Below, one piece after another: positions 7,304 to 16,532 of a stretch of 64,000 nucleotides of DNA. The position numbers were made by a program, and so were the translations under genes. The DNA is from an uncultured Dorea sp. (GTDB taxonomy: Bacteria > Bacillota > Clostridia > Lachnospirales > Lachnospiraceae): the NCBI GenBank assembly GCA_948602995.1, contig CAPEBR010000016.1, positions 15,354 to 79,353 on the forward strand. Direction: 5' to 3'. The stretch's first letter is position 1; each line of letters starts with the position of its first letter. The notes beneath the pieces were generated by a model. It was not told the DNA's origin. It ran no database searches and saw only the letters and a program-made list of their open reading frames with translations.

Positions 7304-9376
7304 ATGAGCGAAAGTTTAAGAAAGAAAAAGATATTAGTGGTAGATGATTCCGAGATGAATCGTTCTATTCTTGCCGACATGCTGGGAGATGATTATGAGA
7401 TTTTAGAGGCCACGAATGGTGTGGAGGCAATTGCCTTGATCAAGGAGCGGGAGAGTGAGATTACCCTGATGCTTCTTGATATTGTGATGCCTCAGATGGA
7501 CGGGTTTGAGGTGTTGTCTATTATGAACAAGGGCGGATGGATCGGGAATATTCCCGTAATTATGATATCTGCCGAAACATCATCAAATCTTGTGAACCAG
7601 GCATACGATATGGGCGTCACCGACTATATCAGCCGGCCTTTTGACGGGAAGATTGTCAGACGGAGAGTGAATAATACGATCATGCTGTATACGAAGCAGA
7701 AGATGCTTCAGGGGATGATCGCAGAGCAGATTCTGGAAAAAGAAAAAAGCAGCTCACTCATGGTAGATATTCTCAGTAATATTGTAGAGTTCCGTAACGG
7801 TGAAAGCGGGCTTCATGTGCTGCATGTCCGTACAATTACGGAGACGCTGCTGAAACATCTGGCGGAAAAGACAGACCAGTATGATTTGAATCATACAAAG
7901 ATTGCCATGATCAGCCTGGCCTCGGCGCTTCATGATATTGGAAAGATTTCTATTGACGAGAAGATTCTGAACAAACCGGGAAGGCTTACGGATGAAGAAT
8001 TTGTAATTATGAAGACACATTCGGCAATTGGCGGTGATATGCTGATGAATGTGGCGCACAGACGTGATGAGGAGCTTGTGAAGGTTGCATATGAGATCTG
8101 CAGATGGCATCATGAAAGATATAATGGCAGGGGTTATCCAGACGGACTGAAGGGAGAGGAAATCCCGATTTCCGCTCAGGTGGTCGCTATGGCGGATGTG
8201 TATGACGCACTAACGAGTAAACGTGTATATAAGCCTGCATTTTCCCATGAGAAGGCAGTAGAGATGATTATGAACGGGGAGTGCGGTGTTTTTAATCCCC
8301 TTCTTTTGGAATGTCTTCAGGATGTAAAGGAATATCTGAAGGAAGAGCTTGAAAATAAGACTCTCAAGAGTGTGGCGGAAGATGAAGTGCAGTCTATGAC
8401 GGAGGAACTGATTGCAAAGGGTGACACCATTGCTTCTGACAGAACGCTGAGGCTTCTGGAGCAGGAGAGAATTAAATATCAGTTTTTTGCCTCCATGTCC
8501 AAGGAGATTCAGTTTGAATATAATGTGGATACCGATATGGTGACCTTGTCCGAATGGGGGGCAAAATACCTTGGGGTGGATGAACTTATCATGCATCCAT
8601 TTGAAGATGAAAAGATGGCAAAGATCCTGAATGTTGAAAAGATGGATGAGATCCGCCGTAAGGTCCGCGCTACAAATTATACGAATCCAGTCGTAGGCGG
8701 AGTGTACCGTCTTCATGTAAATGGAGAGGACAGATGGCACAGGATGACTGTGCGTGCCATGTGGGAGGGTACTGAGGAAAAGATGCATTATACCGGCGCC
8801 ATCGGCAAATTTGCCAATGTGGATGAGGATTATAAGCGGATGGACAGCCTGGAAAAGGAGGCGTCTCATGACACCCTTACAGGTCTCTTTAACCATATGA
8901 ATGCACGAAAACGGATTGAAGCTGTACTTGCAGAAAGACGCGACCATACCTATAGCCTGATCCTGTTTGATCTGGATCATTTTAAGGATGCGAATGACCA
9001 GTATGGACATCTTTTCGGTGATAATGTACTGAAGCATGTGGCACAGAAGCTGACGGATAATTTAAGAAGAGAAGATATTGTAGCCAGAGTCGGCGGAGAT
9101 GAATTCATGATATTTCTGGAACACGGAGGGAATTTTGAAGCCCAGGTAAAGCGAATCTTTCAGGTTATTGACGGGGAATACGAGAATTTCCAGATAAGCG
9201 TCAGTATGGGAGTCTCCCTTGCCCCTAAGGACGGGGAGGATTACGAGACTCTGTTTCATGCGGCAGATCAGGCGCTTTATGTTTCGAAAAGGGGAGGAAG
9301 GAATCAGTATCGGTTTTACGATAATTCTATGAAAGGAACTTTATCTGTTCTCTCACCGATGGATGGAGAAGAATAG
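7304..9376 (+). CDS. Response regulator with HD-GYP and GGDEF domains
   Basis: A 690-residue signalling protein. Residues 8-125 form a REC domain with DD near the start and phosphoacceptor Asp59 in LLDIVMPQMDG. Residues about 150-340 are an HD-GYP phosphodiesterase domain with LHDIGK, HHERYNGRGYPDGL and ADVYDALTS. A PAS-like region follows. Residues about 520-680 are a GGDEF diguanylate cyclase domain with an intact VGGDEF motif. It can in principle both make and break c-di-GMP. It sits just downstream of the Hpt gene. Which activity dominates cannot be told. Confidence 0.92.
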   Translation: MSESLRKKKILVVDDSEMNRSILADMLGDDYEILEATNGVEAIALIKERESEITLMLLDIVMPQMDGFEVLSIMNKGGWIGNIPVIMISAETSSNLVNQAYDMGVTDYISRPFDGKIVRRRVNNTIMLYTKQKMLQGMIAEQILEKEKSSSLMVDILSNIVEFRNGESGLHVLHVRTITETLLKHLAEKTDQYDLNHTKIAMISLASALHDIGKISIDEKILNKPGRLTDEEFVIMKTHSAIGGDMLMNVAHRRDEELVKVAYEICRWHHERYNGRGYPDGLKGEEIPISAQVVAMADVYDALTSKRVYKPAFSHEKAVEMIMNGECGVFNPLLLECLQDVKEYLKEELENKTLKSVAEDEVQSMTEELIAKGDTIASDRTLRLLEQERIKYQFFASMSKEIQFEYNVDTDMVTLSEWGAKYLGVDELIMHPFEDEKMAKILNVEKMDEIRRKVRATNYTNPVVGGVYRLHVNGEDRWHRMTVRAMWEGTEEKMHYTGAIGKFANVDEDYKRMDSLEKEASHDTLTGLFNHMNARKRIEAVLAERRDHTYSLILFDLDHFKDANDQYGHLFGDNVLKHVAQKLTDNLRREDIVARVGGDEFMIFLEHGGNFEAQVKRIFQVIDGEYENFQISVSMGVSLAPKDGEDYETLFHAADQALYVSKRGGRNQYRFYDNSMKGTLSVLSPMDGEE

Positions 9377-11158
9377 ATGACGTACGAAAGGATGGAAGGC
9401 GAGATGTCAGAACCAAGGAAAGTAATTATGCTCGGCAATGAAGCAATTGCCAGAGGCGCCTATGAGGCTGGAGTGAAGGTATCGGCAGCATATCCAGGCA
9501 CCCCTAGTACAGAGATCAGTGAATATCTGGTACAGTACAAGGGAGATTTGTATTGTGAATGGTCGCCCAATGAAAAGGTAGCGACAGAGGTGGCGATCGG
9601 TGCGTCAGTGGCAGGTGTGCGTGCCATGTCCTGTATGAAGCATGTGGGATTTAATGTGGCGGCAGACCCTGCTTATACGGTTTCCTACATGGGAGTAAAT
9701 GGCGGACTGGTGATTGTTGTGGCAGATGATCCGGGGCTTTACAGCTCCCAGAATGAGCAGGATACAAGGATGGTTGCCAGGGCAGCAGCTCTTCCGGTTT
9801 TAGAGCCTTCCGACAGCCAGGAGGCAAAGGACTATATGAAGATGGCGTTTGAGCTGAGCGAACGTTTTGACCGCCCGTTTATTCTTCGGACCACAACGAG
9901 GCTTGCCCATTCCCAGGGGCTTGTAGAGCTTATGGACCGCACAGAGCCAGAGGATAAGCCTTATATAAAAGACATAAGAAAAACAGTGATGATGCCGGGG
10001 AATGCAAAACCCCGCCATGTAGAGATAGAGAAAAGGAACCTGGAGCTTGCGAAAGCCGCAGATACGCTTCCAGTAAACCGTGTGGAGATGAAAAACACAG
10101 AGATCGGCGTGATTACCAGCGGGATTCCATACCAGTATGTAAAAGAAGCGCTTCCAGAGGCTTCGGTATTAAAGCTTGGCATGGTCAACCCCCTTCCGAG
10201 AAAGTTGATAGAAGAGTTCGCATCAAAGGTGGATACATTATATGTTGTAGAAGAGCTGGAGCCAGTGATTGAGGAACAGGTAAAGTCATGGGGGATCGCG
10301 GCTGCCGGTAAGGAGATCTTTACGATTCAGGGAGAATACAGCGCGAATATGCTTCGCGGGGCGATTCTGGGAGAGGAACTTTCTGCTGCAGAGCCGGCCA
10401 GGGTTCCGGGAAGACCTCCGGTTTTATGTCCGGGATGTCCCCACAGAAGCGTCTACTATGTGTTAAATAAATTAAAACTTCACGCGGCAGGAGATATTGG
10501 CTGCTATACCCTGGGGGCGGTAGCTCCCCTTAGTGTTGTGGACACTACGATCTGTATGGGGGCAAGTATTTCGAGCCTTCACGGCATGGAGAAGGCAAAG
10601 GGAAAGGATTATATTAAGAACTGGGTGGCAGTGATCGGAGATTCCACATTTTTACATACAGGCGTGAACTCTCTGATGAACATGATGTATAACAGAGCCA
10701 CCGGGACAGTTATTATTCTTGATAACTCCACCACTGGAATGACCGGGCATCAGGATCATGCCGCAACGGGAAAGACTCTGCAGGGAGACCCCACCTATGC
10801 CATTGATATTCCGGCGCTCTGCCGCGCCATCGGCGTAAAGCATGTGACAGAGGTGAATGCTTTTGATCTGGAGACGCTGGAAAGGACTGTAAAGGAAGAG
10901 ACGGCGAGAGACGAGGTATCTGTAATCATCACAAAGACGCCCTGCGTGCTCTTAAGCAAAGCAAAGAAGCCATTATACACTGCCTATGAAGACAGATGCA
11001 GGAAATGCGGCATGTGCATGAAGCCAGGATGTCCTGCAATGACAAAGAATGCAGACGGAACCGTTTACATTGATGACACCATGTGCACGGGCTGCGGCCT
11101 GTGCGAGAGCCTGTGTAAATTCGGTGCAATCGAGCTGGTAAAGGAGGAGAACAGATAA
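9377..11158 (+). CDS. iorA: Indolepyruvate:ferredoxin oxidoreductase, alpha subunit
   Basis: A 593-residue thiamine-diphosphate enzyme that oxidatively decarboxylates aryl pyruvates to aryl-acetyl-CoA, reducing ferredoxin. Visible parts: N-terminal pyrimidine-binding domain (AAYPGTPSTEISE), the CPGCPHRSVYYVL motif, the TPP-binding segment with GDSTFLHTG and a later NSTTGMTGHQ, and a C-terminal ferredoxin domain with two CxxCxxC clusters (CRKCGMC, CTGCGLC). Its ATG follows the upstream stop codon directly; an alternative start at 9404 after GGAAGG is plausible and would shorten it by nine residues. It overlaps iorB by one base. Confidence 0.93.
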   Translation: MTYERMEGEMSEPRKVIMLGNEAIARGAYEAGVKVSAAYPGTPSTEISEYLVQYKGDLYCEWSPNEKVATEVAIGASVAGVRAMSCMKHVGFNVAADPAYTVSYMGVNGGLVIVVADDPGLYSSQNEQDTRMVARAAALPVLEPSDSQEAKDYMKMAFELSERFDRPFILRTTTRLAHSQGLVELMDRTEPEDKPYIKDIRKTVMMPGNAKPRHVEIEKRNLELAKAADTLPVNRVEMKNTEIGVITSGIPYQYVKEALPEASVLKLGMVNPLPRKLIEEFASKVDTLYVVEELEPVIEEQVKSWGIAAAGKEIFTIQGEYSANMLRGAILGEELSAAEPARVPGRPPVLCPGCPHRSVYYVLNKLKLHAAGDIGCYTLGAVAPLSVVDTTICMGASISSLHGMEKAKGKDYIKNWVAVIGDSTFLHTGVNSLMNMMYNRATGTVIILDNSTTGMTGHQDHAATGKTLQGDPTYAIDIPALCRAIGVKHVTEVNAFDLETLERTVKEETARDEVSVIITKTPCVLLSKAKKPLYTAYEDRCRKCGMCMKPGCPAMTKNADGTVYIDDTMCTGCGLCESLCKFGAIELVKEENR

Positions 11159-11727
11159 TGGCTGTAAAGAATATTATGATTGTGGGCGTAGGCGGCCAGG
11201 GAACACTCCTTACCAGCAGGATCTTAGGAGGTCTTGCAATCGCAGGGGGATACGATGTGAAGCTCTCAGAGGTGCACGGCATGGCCCAGAGAGGGGGAAG
11301 CGTTGTCACATTCGTACGCTACGGAGAGAAAGTGGCAGAGCCGGTCGTGGAGGAAGGCCAGGCAGACGTGATTATCGCCTTCGAGCAGCTGGAGGCATTA
11401 AGATATGCCCATTTCCTGAAAAAAGACGGCGCTCTTATCATCAATGACTGGAAGATCGACCCCATGCCGGTGGTGACCGGTGCGGCCCAGTACCCTGAGC
11501 ATATTATAGAGAATTTGAAAGAAAAATATAAGGTCTATACCGTGAATGCGACTGAGGAGGCAAAAAAATTAGGAAATTCCCGGGTTTTCAATCTGATTGT
11601 GCTGGGAATTGCCGCACAGCATATGGACTTCTCAAAGGAGCAGTGGTATAGCGTAATTGAACATACAGTGCCACAAAAGACGATTGAGATAAATAAGAAG
11701 GCGTTTGACGTGGGATTTGAACTGTAA
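11158..11727 (+). CDS. iorB: Indolepyruvate:ferredoxin oxidoreductase, beta subunit
   Basis: A 189-residue gamma-type subunit of the 2-oxoacid:ferredoxin oxidoreductase family, starting GVGGQGTLLTSRILG and continuing with EVHGMAQRGGSV, both hallmark motifs. It pairs with IorA to oxidise indolepyruvate, phenylpyruvate or related acids from aromatic amino acids. Its ATG overlaps the iorA stop (TAATG), showing translational coupling. Confidence 0.93.
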   Translation: MAVKNIMIVGVGGQGTLLTSRILGGLAIAGGYDVKLSEVHGMAQRGGSVVTFVRYGEKVAEPVVEEGQADVIIAFEQLEALRYAHFLKKDGALIINDWKIDPMPVVTGAAQYPEHIIENLKEKYKVYTVNATEEAKKLGNSRVFNLIVLGIAAQHMDFSKEQWYSVIEHTVPQKTIEINKKAFDVGFEL

Positions 11728-11887
11728 GGAGGTGGCTCACAATGCACAGGCAGTATGAAGCATTTGATATGGGTTTTACGTTTATGAACCTTCGTCTCGT
11801 TAGAGGTTAGCCAGCCAGAGGCGAAGGGCATCGTAAAGACGAAGTGTTGGCAGTTAAAAAATGCGAGTAGAATAGGAGTAGAGAAAA
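11728..11887 (+). promoter_or_regulatory. Leader between iorB and paaK with hairpin and mini-frame
   Basis: The gap contains a 22-codon frame (11742-11810) preceded by an excellent AAGGAGGTG, and a ten-pair hairpin with arms CCTTCGTCTC (near 11789) and GAGGCGAAGG (near 11818), one G-U pair included. It could be a small translated leader controlling paaK, or a remnant gene end. I see no known riboswitch. Confidence 0.3.
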
Positions 11888-13219
11888 ATGGCAGGAATAG
11901 CATTGGAAAACTGGAAAGAAACAATACGTGACCCGAAGATTGAATGTATGAGCAGAGATGAGATGAGCGCCCTTCAAAGCGAACGTCTTGTAAAACAGGT
12001 GAAGAATGTATATGACAATGTTGCATTCTACCGGAAGAAAATGGATGAGCTTGGTGTAGAGCCTGGTGATATTAAAGGAATAGAAGATATTCATAAGCTT
12101 CCGTTTACAACAAAAGAGGACTTAAGAGATAATTACCCATTCGGGCTTCTGGCAGTGCCGCAGGAGAAGATTGCCAGAGTGCAGGGAACCTCCGGCACCA
12201 CAGGGAAACTTACCCTTGCCTCCTATACGCAGAAGGATGTAGATGTGTGGGGGGAATGTGTGGCGAGAGGTCTTGTAATGGCAGGACTTACCTCCGCAGA
12301 CCGGATTCATGTATGCTACGGCTACGGGCTGTTCACAGGCGGCATGGGACTGGATCTTGGAGCAAAGGCCCTTGGGGCAATGGCAATTCCTATGTCCGCA
12401 GGAAATACAAAGCGCCAGCTTATGTGTATGGAGGACTTTGGGGCAACGGCATTCGGCTGCACTCCGTCCTATGCGCTTTATCTTGCAGAGGCGGCACAGG
12501 AGGCGGGAATCGTTGACCGTCTTCAGATTAAGGCAAGCATTAACGGTGCAGAGCCCTGGACGAATGAGATGCGCAAAAAGATAGAGAGTATCTTACATAT
12601 CAACAGCTTCGACATCTACGGCCTGTGTGAGATTACCGGACCAGGAGTTGCTATGGACTGTATCCATCATAAAGGGCTTCACGTATATGAGGATTACTTC
12701 TATCCAGAGATCCTGAATCCGGCGGACCAGTCCGCATGCGGTGATGGAGAGACGGGTGAGCTGGTATTTACTACCCTTGCAAAGGAAGGTATGCCGCTTC
12801 TCCGTTACAGAACGAAAGACCTCACAAGCATGGAGAGAGGAATCTGCGAGTGCAAAAGAACACTTCCAAGAATTCAGAAGTTCACCGGACGTACAGATGA
12901 TATGAAGGTAATCCGCGGTGTCAATGTATTCCCGACACAGGTTGAGACAGCCCTTCTTTCCATGGGCGGCGGCGTGGCTCCTCATTATATGCTGATTGTT
13001 GACCGTGAGAACAACCTGGATATCCTTACCGTAATGGTAGAAGTAGATGAGAAGTATTTCTCTGATGAGATCCGTAAGCTGGATGAGCTGAAGGCAAGGG
13101 TCGGCGCTGTTCTGAAACAGGCCCTTGGCGTATCAGTAAGAGTGAAGCTTGTAGAGCCGAAGACCATTCAGAGAAGCGAAGGAAAAGCAAAGCGCGTCAT
13201 TGACAACAGAGGACTTTAA
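11888..13219 (+). CDS. paaK: Phenylacetate-CoA ligase (aryl-acid AMP-binding enzyme)
   Basis: A 443-residue adenylate-forming enzyme. The P-loop-like motif GTSGTTGKLTL near residue 100, the segment EPWTNEMRK, YGLCEITGPG, and the C-terminal GRTDDMKVIRGVNVFPTQVE motif define the PaaK family; length is normal. It converts aryl acetates and CoA, using ATP, to aryl-acetyl-CoA. With iorAB it forms a unit that could run between aryl pyruvates, aryl-acetyl-CoA and free aryl acetates, possibly gaining ATP in the reverse direction. Start at 11888 follows a weak GAGTAGAG. Confidence 0.92.
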   Translation: MAGIALENWKETIRDPKIECMSRDEMSALQSERLVKQVKNVYDNVAFYRKKMDELGVEPGDIKGIEDIHKLPFTTKEDLRDNYPFGLLAVPQEKIARVQGTSGTTGKLTLASYTQKDVDVWGECVARGLVMAGLTSADRIHVCYGYGLFTGGMGLDLGAKALGAMAIPMSAGNTKRQLMCMEDFGATAFGCTPSYALYLAEAAQEAGIVDRLQIKASINGAEPWTNEMRKKIESILHINSFDIYGLCEITGPGVAMDCIHHKGLHVYEDYFYPEILNPADQSACGDGETGELVFTTLAKEGMPLLRYRTKDLTSMERGICECKRTLPRIQKFTGRTDDMKVIRGVNVFPTQVETALLSMGGGVAPHYMLIVDRENNLDILTVMVEVDEKYFSDEIRKLDELKARVGAVLKQALGVSVRVKLVEPKTIQRSEGKAKRVIDNRGL

Positions 13220-13233
13220 AAGGAGGGAAGGTC

Positions 13234-13677
13234 ATGGGTTTTAGTAATACAATTCAGCAGTTATCAGTATTTCTGGAGAACAGGGAAGGACGGCTGGACG
13301 AGGTTCTGAAGGTTCTCGCGAAGAATGACGTCAACATTGTGGCGCTTAGTCTGGCAGACACATCGGATTACGGGATGCTCCGTATGATTGTGTCAGAGCC
13401 AGAGAAAGGGAAGGCGGCTCTTAAGGAAGAGGGAATTATCTCTATGCTTACAGACGTAGTGGCGCTCCGGGTGCCTCACGCTGCAGGGTCCCTTAGCAAG
13501 GCGATGCACCAGATCGTGGAAGGGAAAGTGAATGTAGAATATATGTATGCATTCGCAAATGGAAGCGATGCAGCGGCAGTGCTTAAGAGCGACGACCCGG
13601 AAAAGGTTGTGGAGATTCTGAAAGGCAGCGGTTTTGACGTATATAGCGCTGATGAAGCATATCGGGCGAATCAGTAG
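13234..13677 (+). CDS. ACT-domain protein, probable amino-acid sensor
   Basis: A 147-residue protein made of two ACT domains in tandem (starting QLSVFLENREGRLDEVLKVL and again near residue 70). Such proteins bind amino acids as allosteric regulators. It lies 14 bases after paaK with AGGAGG and is clearly in the same operon; proteins of this type often follow paaK/ior genes in Firmicutes. It probably senses an aromatic amino acid or aryl acid. The operon ends at a TTGGGGACGGGG palindrome. Confidence 0.8.
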   Translation: MGFSNTIQQLSVFLENREGRLDEVLKVLAKNDVNIVALSLADTSDYGMLRMIVSEPEKGKAALKEEGIISMLTDVVALRVPHAAGSLSKAMHQIVEGKVNVEYMYAFANGSDAAAVLKSDDPEKVVEILKGSGFDVYSADEAYRANQ

Positions 13678-13681
13678 TTAA

Positions 13682-13756
13682 ATTGGGGACGGGGCATTTT
13701 TTCACATCAAAAGTTCCACTGGAGCTTTTGAGGTAAAAAAATGCCCTGTCCCCAAT
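13682..13756. repeat. TTGGGGACGGGG palindromic repeat, copy 2
   Basis: A longer version of the family: outer arms ATTGGGGACGGGGCATTTTTT and mirror with one mismatch (ATGCCCTGTCCCCAAT), plus an inner hairpin CAAAAG / CTTTTG. It directly follows the ACT gene stop and likely terminates the ior-paaK operon. Confidence 0.75.
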
Positions 13757-13805
13757 TTAAGAGTAAAATACTATGAACTGTACATACTATCTGTGAGGTG
13801 ATGGT

Positions 13806-15209
13806 ATGAGCAGTATATGGACGGATACGGCAGTTTTACAGAAGAGGAATTCTCTGAAAGGGGATATGGACGCAGAAGTTGTGATTATCGGGGCAGGGCT
13901 TGCGGGCATTCTGACGGGATACATGTTGAAGAAAAAGGGGATTGACGCGGTAATCCTGGAGGGAAATCGTATCGGGAGCGGACAGACCGGCAGGACGACA
14001 GCAAAGATTACTTCCCAGCATGGCGCAGTCTGCGGGAAGCTGATTCAGATATATGGAAGAGAAAAGGCGAAGCATTATGTGGGATTTCAGGAATGGGCAA
14101 TTGGGGAGTATGAGAGGATTGTGAAGGAGCATATGATCTCCTGTGATTTTATGAGATGTAACGGGAATCTCTATTCTACTACAGAGGAAGAGACGCTTAA
14201 GAGGGAAGCAGAGGCTGCGACCGGGCTTGGAATCCAGGCGGTGTACAGAAGGGAATGTGAGCTCCCTTTTCCGGTGAAGAGTGTGCTGACTTATGAAAAT
14301 CAGGCAAGGTTTCATCCACTTAAGTTTATAAAGAGAATATCAGAGGGACTTCGGATATTTGAAGAGACAAGAGTGAGAAAGGTTCTGTATGACGGGCAGG
14401 GAAAAAGCCGTGTGATGTCGGACAGCGGGATAGTGACAGCCGGAAAGGTCGTTTTCGCCTGTCATTTTCCTTTTGTGAATGTTCCAGGATATTATTTTGC
14501 AAGGATGTATCAGTCCAGAAGCTATGTGCTGGCTTTAAAAGGGGCGCAGAGTTTTGAAGGGTATTATCTCGGAATAGACAGTGACGGCTATTCTTTCCGA
14601 AGCGCCGGGGATGTTCTCCTTTTTGGCGGCTGCGGCCACAGAACCGGAGAGGCGGGGGAGGCTGATGGTTCTCTTACAGCGGACAAAAAGGAGATCATGA
14701 CAGGGTATGAGAGGCTTTCAGATAAGGCGCAGGAATTATGGCCGGACGCTAAGGAGGCGTTGCGCTGGTCAGCCCAGGATTGTATGACGCTGGACGGCAT
14801 CCCTTATATCGGGGAATTCAGCCCTCACAGAAGAAAGGGATGGTATGTAATGACAGGTTTTGGAAAGTGGGGCATGACTCAGTCCATGGTCAGCGCAAGG
14901 ATTATTTCCTGCATGATAGAGGGGATGAGAATACCGGAGGCGGATGTGTTTTCCCCGCAGAGAAATATCCATATGTCTGGCATAAAGGAATTTTCCGTAA
15001 ATCAGAAGACGGCGATGAAAAATCTTGCAAGCCCTAAACATACGAAACGCTGTACGCATATGGGATGTAAGCTGGCCTGGAACCCCCAGGAGGGGACCTG
15101 GGACTGTCCGTGCCATGGATCACGGTTTGACAGAGAAGGCAGGCTTCTTGACGGCCCGGCTATCAAAGATGAAGTAGAGGATGATGCAAACGACCTCTTG
15201 ACCATCTGA
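13806..15209 (+). CDS. FAD-dependent oxidoreductase with C-terminal Rieske domain
   Basis: A 467-residue fusion. Residues about 22-385 form a DAO/glycine-oxidase-like flavoprotein with FAD motif VIIGAGLAGILTGYML and the RTTAKITSQHG segment typical of this class. Residues about 415-460 are a Rieske [2Fe-2S] domain with CTHMGC and CPCHGSRF, giving the 2-Cys/2-His ligand set. The Rieske centre would pass electrons to or from the flavin. The substrate is unknown. Start follows GAGGTGATGGT. Not obviously tied to its neighbours. Confidence 0.88.
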   Translation: MSSIWTDTAVLQKRNSLKGDMDAEVVIIGAGLAGILTGYMLKKKGIDAVILEGNRIGSGQTGRTTAKITSQHGAVCGKLIQIYGREKAKHYVGFQEWAIGEYERIVKEHMISCDFMRCNGNLYSTTEEETLKREAEAATGLGIQAVYRRECELPFPVKSVLTYENQARFHPLKFIKRISEGLRIFEETRVRKVLYDGQGKSRVMSDSGIVTAGKVVFACHFPFVNVPGYYFARMYQSRSYVLALKGAQSFEGYYLGIDSDGYSFRSAGDVLLFGGCGHRTGEAGEADGSLTADKKEIMTGYERLSDKAQELWPDAKEALRWSAQDCMTLDGIPYIGEFSPHRRKGWYVMTGFGKWGMTQSMVSARIISCMIEGMRIPEADVFSPQRNIHMSGIKEFSVNQKTAMKNLASPKHTKRCTHMGCKLAWNPQEGTWDCPCHGSRFDREGRLLDGPAIKDEVEDDANDLLTI

Positions 15210-15271
15210 AAAAATGTGGTATGCTATATATGCTAGATACAGGCATATGCAGATATAGATGGGAGAAGAGT

Positions 15272-16186
15272 ATGTTACTTTTACAACAGATGATCGTTTT
15301 GTTTATTTACATTGTAATCGGATACGCAGCTGCAAAGAAGGGGATTATGAATGAGGAAACCAGTAAAAAGCTGTCCTGGATTGTTGTGGAGGTGGCAAAT
15401 CCTGCCCTTACGATTTCCGCAGTTGTGAACGGCGGAGGGACAATACAGGGAAGGGATCTGCTGCTGACTGCGCTGATGGCAGTGGTGATTCTGGGAGGAA
15501 TGGTGCTGCTTTCCCTTATCCTTCCCCTCATGTTCAGGGTAGAAAAGAAACAGAGGAATGTTTACCGGCTGTTTTCAGCCTTTAATAATATCGGATTCAT
15601 GGGCTTCCCTGTCATTGCAGCGGTGTATGGACAGGAAGCGCTGTTATATGCTGCAGTTTTCTCCATGCTGTTCAATGTTCTGATGTATACTTATGGCATT
15701 CAGACAGCCCGTGGGGAAAGAATGGGAGGGAGCGAGTGGAAAAAGATCTTAAATATCGGTGTGATCAGTAGTATTCTTGCAATTGGGATCTACCTGCTAA
15801 AAATACCCACTCCACAGTTTTTCCGTACAACAATGAGCGGTTTAAGCGGCCTTACCGCGCCCCTCAGCATGATGGTTATAGGTATATCACTTGCAGGAAT
15901 GAAGCTTGGAGAATTATTTACAGATATCAGGATGCTTGCATATTCCCTCACAAAGCTTCTCCTGCTTCCGATTCTCTTTATGCCGCTGATTAACAGGGCA
16001 GTAAGCAGCGAGATGCTGTGCGGCGTCTGCATGATTATGATTGCTACCCCTGCTGCAAGCATGAATGCAATGCTTGTGCAGCAATATGGAAGTAAGGCAG
16101 AAGCAGCGCTGGCGGCAAGAGGTGTTGCCCTCACAACCCTGTTATCTGTAGTAACCATCCCGATTGTATCTGCAATTGTATTTTAA
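15272..16186 (+). CDS. AEC family transporter (auxin efflux carrier-like)
   Basis: A 304-residue membrane protein with about ten hydrophobic segments. Motifs FNNIGFMGFPVIAAVYG and the C-terminal TPAASMNAMLVQQYG repeat are typical of AEC permeases such as MdcF/MleP, which carry organic acids. Start at 15272 follows GGGAGAAGAG; an upstream in-frame ATG at 15221 overlaps a region without hydrophobic character and lacks a binding site. Substrate unknown. Confidence 0.85.
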   Translation: MLLLQQMIVLFIYIVIGYAAAKKGIMNEETSKKLSWIVVEVANPALTISAVVNGGGTIQGRDLLLTALMAVVILGGMVLLSLILPLMFRVEKKQRNVYRLFSAFNNIGFMGFPVIAAVYGQEALLYAAVFSMLFNVLMYTYGIQTARGERMGGSEWKKILNIGVISSILAIGIYLLKIPTPQFFRTTMSGLSGLTAPLSMMVIGISLAGMKLGELFTDIRMLAYSLTKLLLLPILFMPLINRAVSSEMLCGVCMIMIATPAASMNAMLVQQYGSKAEAALAARGVALTTLLSVVTIPIVSAIVF

Positions 16187-16192
16187 AACCCT

Positions 16193-16338
16193 CCCGGCAG
16201 ACTGTCTAAAAACGTATTACCGCAATGTGCACACCCAAAATCAATCAACACAGCGCGCTATGACTCATGATTTTGGGACGGATTTCCTACAGTGGGACGC
16301 ACATCTTGTAGAAAGCAGTTTTAGGACAGTCTGCCGGG
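16193..16338. repeat. MITE-like element with CCCGGCAGACTGTC ends (146 bp)
   Basis: Fourteen-base perfect terminal inverted repeats (CCCGGCAGACTGTC) bracket a 146-base non-coding element lying directly after the AEC gene. The interior layout (a right part with GTGGGACGCACATCTTGTAGAAAG just before the right end) resembles that of the 160-bp elements at 30989 and 48700, though the termini differ. No reading frame of its own. Confidence 0.65.
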
Positions 16339-16373
16339 GATGCGTCTCGCACGAAGATGTAATCTTTACGGCA

Positions 16374-16414
16374 AAACAAAGCAGGACAGCTTATTTGCCG
16401 TCCTGCTTTGTTTT
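16374..16414. terminator. Rho-independent terminator, probably bidirectional
   Basis: Arms ACAAAGCAGGAC and GTCCTGCTTTGT form a 12-pair stem, followed by TTTTATTAATC on the plus strand and preceded by A-rich sequence that gives a T-run on the minus strand. It lies between the AEC gene and the convergent cold-shock gene. Confidence 0.75.
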
Positions 16415-16532
16415 ATTAATCTTATTTTATATTATACTTATATTACTTTATATATATTAATCCTCAATATTGCAATCAATACTTTTCAATAATAAAAAGT
16501 CCTTCAAAAATACGATTAATAGGCCTAACCTC

